DNA from: Gammaproteobacteria bacterium
GTDB lineage: Bacteria > Pseudomonadota > Gammaproteobacteria > Burkholderiales > Burkholderiaceae_E
Direction of reading: 5' to 3'
Assembly (NCBI GenBank): GCA_030425615.1
Contig: JAUIAI010000126.1
Location: 1-7,187, forward strand
DNA length: 7,187 nucleotides
Below the pieces are notes generated by a model. That model made no database searches. It was not told where the DNA came from and saw only the letters and a program-made list of their open reading frames with translations. This document shows, in pieces, positions 6,059 to 7,187 of this stretch. How positions within the stretch are numbered: the stretch's first letter is position 1; every line of letters starts with the position of its first letter. The position numbers and the translations under genes were made by a program.

Positions 6059-7183
6059 TCAGCGCATGCCGATCGGCGTGTCACCGAACAGCCGGCCGAC
6101 CGACGCGGGCGCGCTTCGCCAGTACTGCGGCGGTGCACCGACCGTGGCGCCCAGTTCCGCCGCCGCATGCCACACCCAGCGCGGATCGTAGAGGAATGCC
6201 CGTGCAAGCGCGACGAGGTCGGCTTTGCCTTCGGCCACGATGGCCTCCGCCTGTGCCGCCTCGCTGATCAGGCCGACCGCCATGACGGGGATCCCGACCC
6301 GGGCTTTGATCTCGGCGGCGAAACCCACCTGGTAGCCTGGACCGAGCGTGATCTTCTGATGTCGGGAAACGCCGCCGCTGGAGACGTCGATCCAGTCGGC
6401 GCCCAGAGCCTCGCAGCGCTGCGCGAAGATCGCCGATTCCTCGATGGTCCAGCTGCTGTCGGAGTCCCAGTCCGTGGCCGACAGGCGCACACCCAGCGGC
6501 TTGCCCGCCGGCCAGTGTTCGCGAACCGCGGCGAGCACCCGGAGCGGATAGCGCATGCGGTTCTCGAGGGAACCTCCGTACTCGTCGGTACGCCGGTTGG
6601 AGACGGGTGACAGGAACTGGTGCAGCAGGTATCCGTGTGCGCAATGCAGTTCGAGTGCGTCGAACCCCAGACGAAGGGCGCGGCGGGTCGAATCAACGAA
6701 ACGCTGCTCCAGCGCATCGAGATCCGCCGCGGTCATCTCGGCGGGAGCTTCCTCGTGCTCCAGGTGGGGCAGGGGGCTCGGTGCCTTGGCCAGCCAGCCG
6801 CCCTCGGAACGGGGAATCTGCTGGCCGTTGTCCCAGGGGGCGCGACTGGAAGACTTGCGTCCGGCATGACCGATCTGCAGGGTGAGGGCTGGCGTGGCCG
6901 ACGGATTCACCGACCGCAGCACGGGCAGGAGGCCGGCAAGGGCCTTCTCGGTGGCATCGTCGTAGAGGCCCAGGCAGCCCGGGGTGATCCGGCCTTCGGG
7001 CTCGACCGCCGTGGCCTCGAGGATGAGCATGCCGGCCGCGGACATCGCGAGCTGTCCCAGGTGCACGGTGTGCCAGGGTTGCGCACAGCCTTCCACGGCC
7101 GAGTACTGGCACATCGGCGAGACCACTACCCGGTTGGCGAGCTTCAAATCGCCGATCTGCAGGGGTTCGAACAACCTTGACAT
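6059..7183 (-). CDS. Old yellow enzyme family NADH:flavin oxidoreductase (XenA/YqjM type)
   Basis: FMN-dependent ene-reductase with a TIM-barrel fold, 374 residues, cytoplasmic. Such enzymes reduce activated C=C bonds, and some reduce nitro compounds, using NAD(P)H; the physiological substrate is usually unknown. The start MSRLFEPLQIGDLKLANR is the normal family N-terminus. SPMCQYSA places C25 and Y27, the residues that mark the XenA/YqjM class and tune flavin potential. EATAVEPEGRITPGC (56–70) and LQIGHAGRK (102–110) follow. HCAHGYLLHQF at 180–190 supplies the H180/H183 substrate-binding pair, SNRRTDEYGGSLENR is at 195–209, and R233 and ALARAFLYDPRW contact FMN. All key residues are present. 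C181 lies between the two histidines. The ATG is only 4 nt from the window edge, so its ribosome binding site and promoter are outside. It is probably co-transcribed with the downstream pta. Confidence 0.94.
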   Translation of the reverse strand: MSRLFEPLQIGDLKLANRVVVSPMCQYSAVEGCAQPWHTVHLGQLAMSAAGMLILEATAVEPEGRITPGCLGLYDDATEKALAGLLPVLRSVNPSATPALTLQIGHAGRKSSSRAPWDNGQQIPRSEGGWLAKAPSPLPHLEHEEAPAEMTAADLDALEQRFVDSTRRALRLGFDALELHCAHGYLLHQFLSPVSNRRTDEYGGSLENRMRYPLRVLAAVREHWPAGKPLGVRLSATDWDSDSSWTIEESAIFAQRCEALGADWIDVSSGGVSRHQKITLGPGYQVGFAAEIKARVGIPVMAVGLISEAAQAEAIVAEGKADLVALARAFLYDPRWVWHAAAELGATVGAPPQYWRSAPASVGRLFGDTPIGMR

Positions 7184-7187
7184 CTCT

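Noticed and set aside
6040..6207. In-frame upstream extension of pta by 56 residues to a start at 6207
   Set aside because: It would overlap the 3' end of the OYE gene and adds Arg/Ser-rich sequence not seen in Pta proteins. ATG 6039, just after the OYE stop, is the better start despite lacking a clear Shine-Dalgarno.
5495..6610. Open reading frame of 371 codons on the plus strand opposite pta and the OYE gene
   Set aside because: It lies across two clear genes on the other strand, has low-complexity Arg/Ala/Ser composition, and joins sequence antisense to two unrelated proteins.
1..7187. tRNA, rRNA, CRISPR array, insertion sequence or prophage remnants
   Set aside because: I looked on both strands and saw no such element. 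Coding sequence covers nearly every base, and no gap exceeds 20 nt.

Overview
The window is GC-rich chromosomal DNA, densely coding from edge to edge, with no RNA gene, mobile element, CRISPR array or other foreign-looking DNA. The gene order thrC–(mobB)–moeA–moaD–moaE, the high GC content and the protein types suggest a proteobacterium, most likely a betaproteobacterium (Burkholderiales/Rhodocyclales-like). That placement is an inference from gene order; no marker gene fixes it.

Plus strand, positions 1–4967: seven genes run in one direction with almost no spacing. They are the 3' part of thrC (threonine synthase, 5' end outside the window), mobB, moeA, moaD, moaE, a GTG-started crcB/fluC (fluoride channel) and a 10-helix EamA/DMT-type transporter. 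Stop and start codons overlap at thrC/mobB (ATGA), mobB/moeA (ATGA) and moaE/crcB (GTGA). moaD and moaE each have their own strong ribosome binding site. Between crcB and the transporter lies a seven-codon reading frame linked to both neighbours by ATGA overlaps. The run looks like one transcription unit with translational coupling. Its promoter must lie upstream of the window, because no room for one is visible inside.

MoaD and MoaE form molybdopterin synthase, which adds the dithiolene sulfurs to cPMP. MoeA inserts molybdate into adenylated molybdopterin. MobB is an adaptor for the guanine-dinucleotide form of the cofactor. The first steps (MoaA, MoaC), the adenylation step (MogA/MoaB type), MoaD activation (MoeB), MobA and molybdate uptake (ModABC) are not here and must be encoded elsewhere. 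Threonine synthesis, fluoride export and the DMT transporter have no known biochemical link to this pathway and appear to be co-transcribed passengers.

Minus strand, positions 7183–4984: two genes read towards the first run. An old-yellow-enzyme-family flavin oxidoreductase (XenA/YqjM type) is followed after 19 nt by a short, single-domain phosphate acetyltransferase. The two units end tail to tail, 16 nt apart, over a small imperfect hairpin.

I see no previously undescribed system. The points most worth checking are the mixed-function coupled operon, the seven-codon frame at 4042–4065, and the pairing of an ene-reductase with a short Pta without an adjacent ackA.
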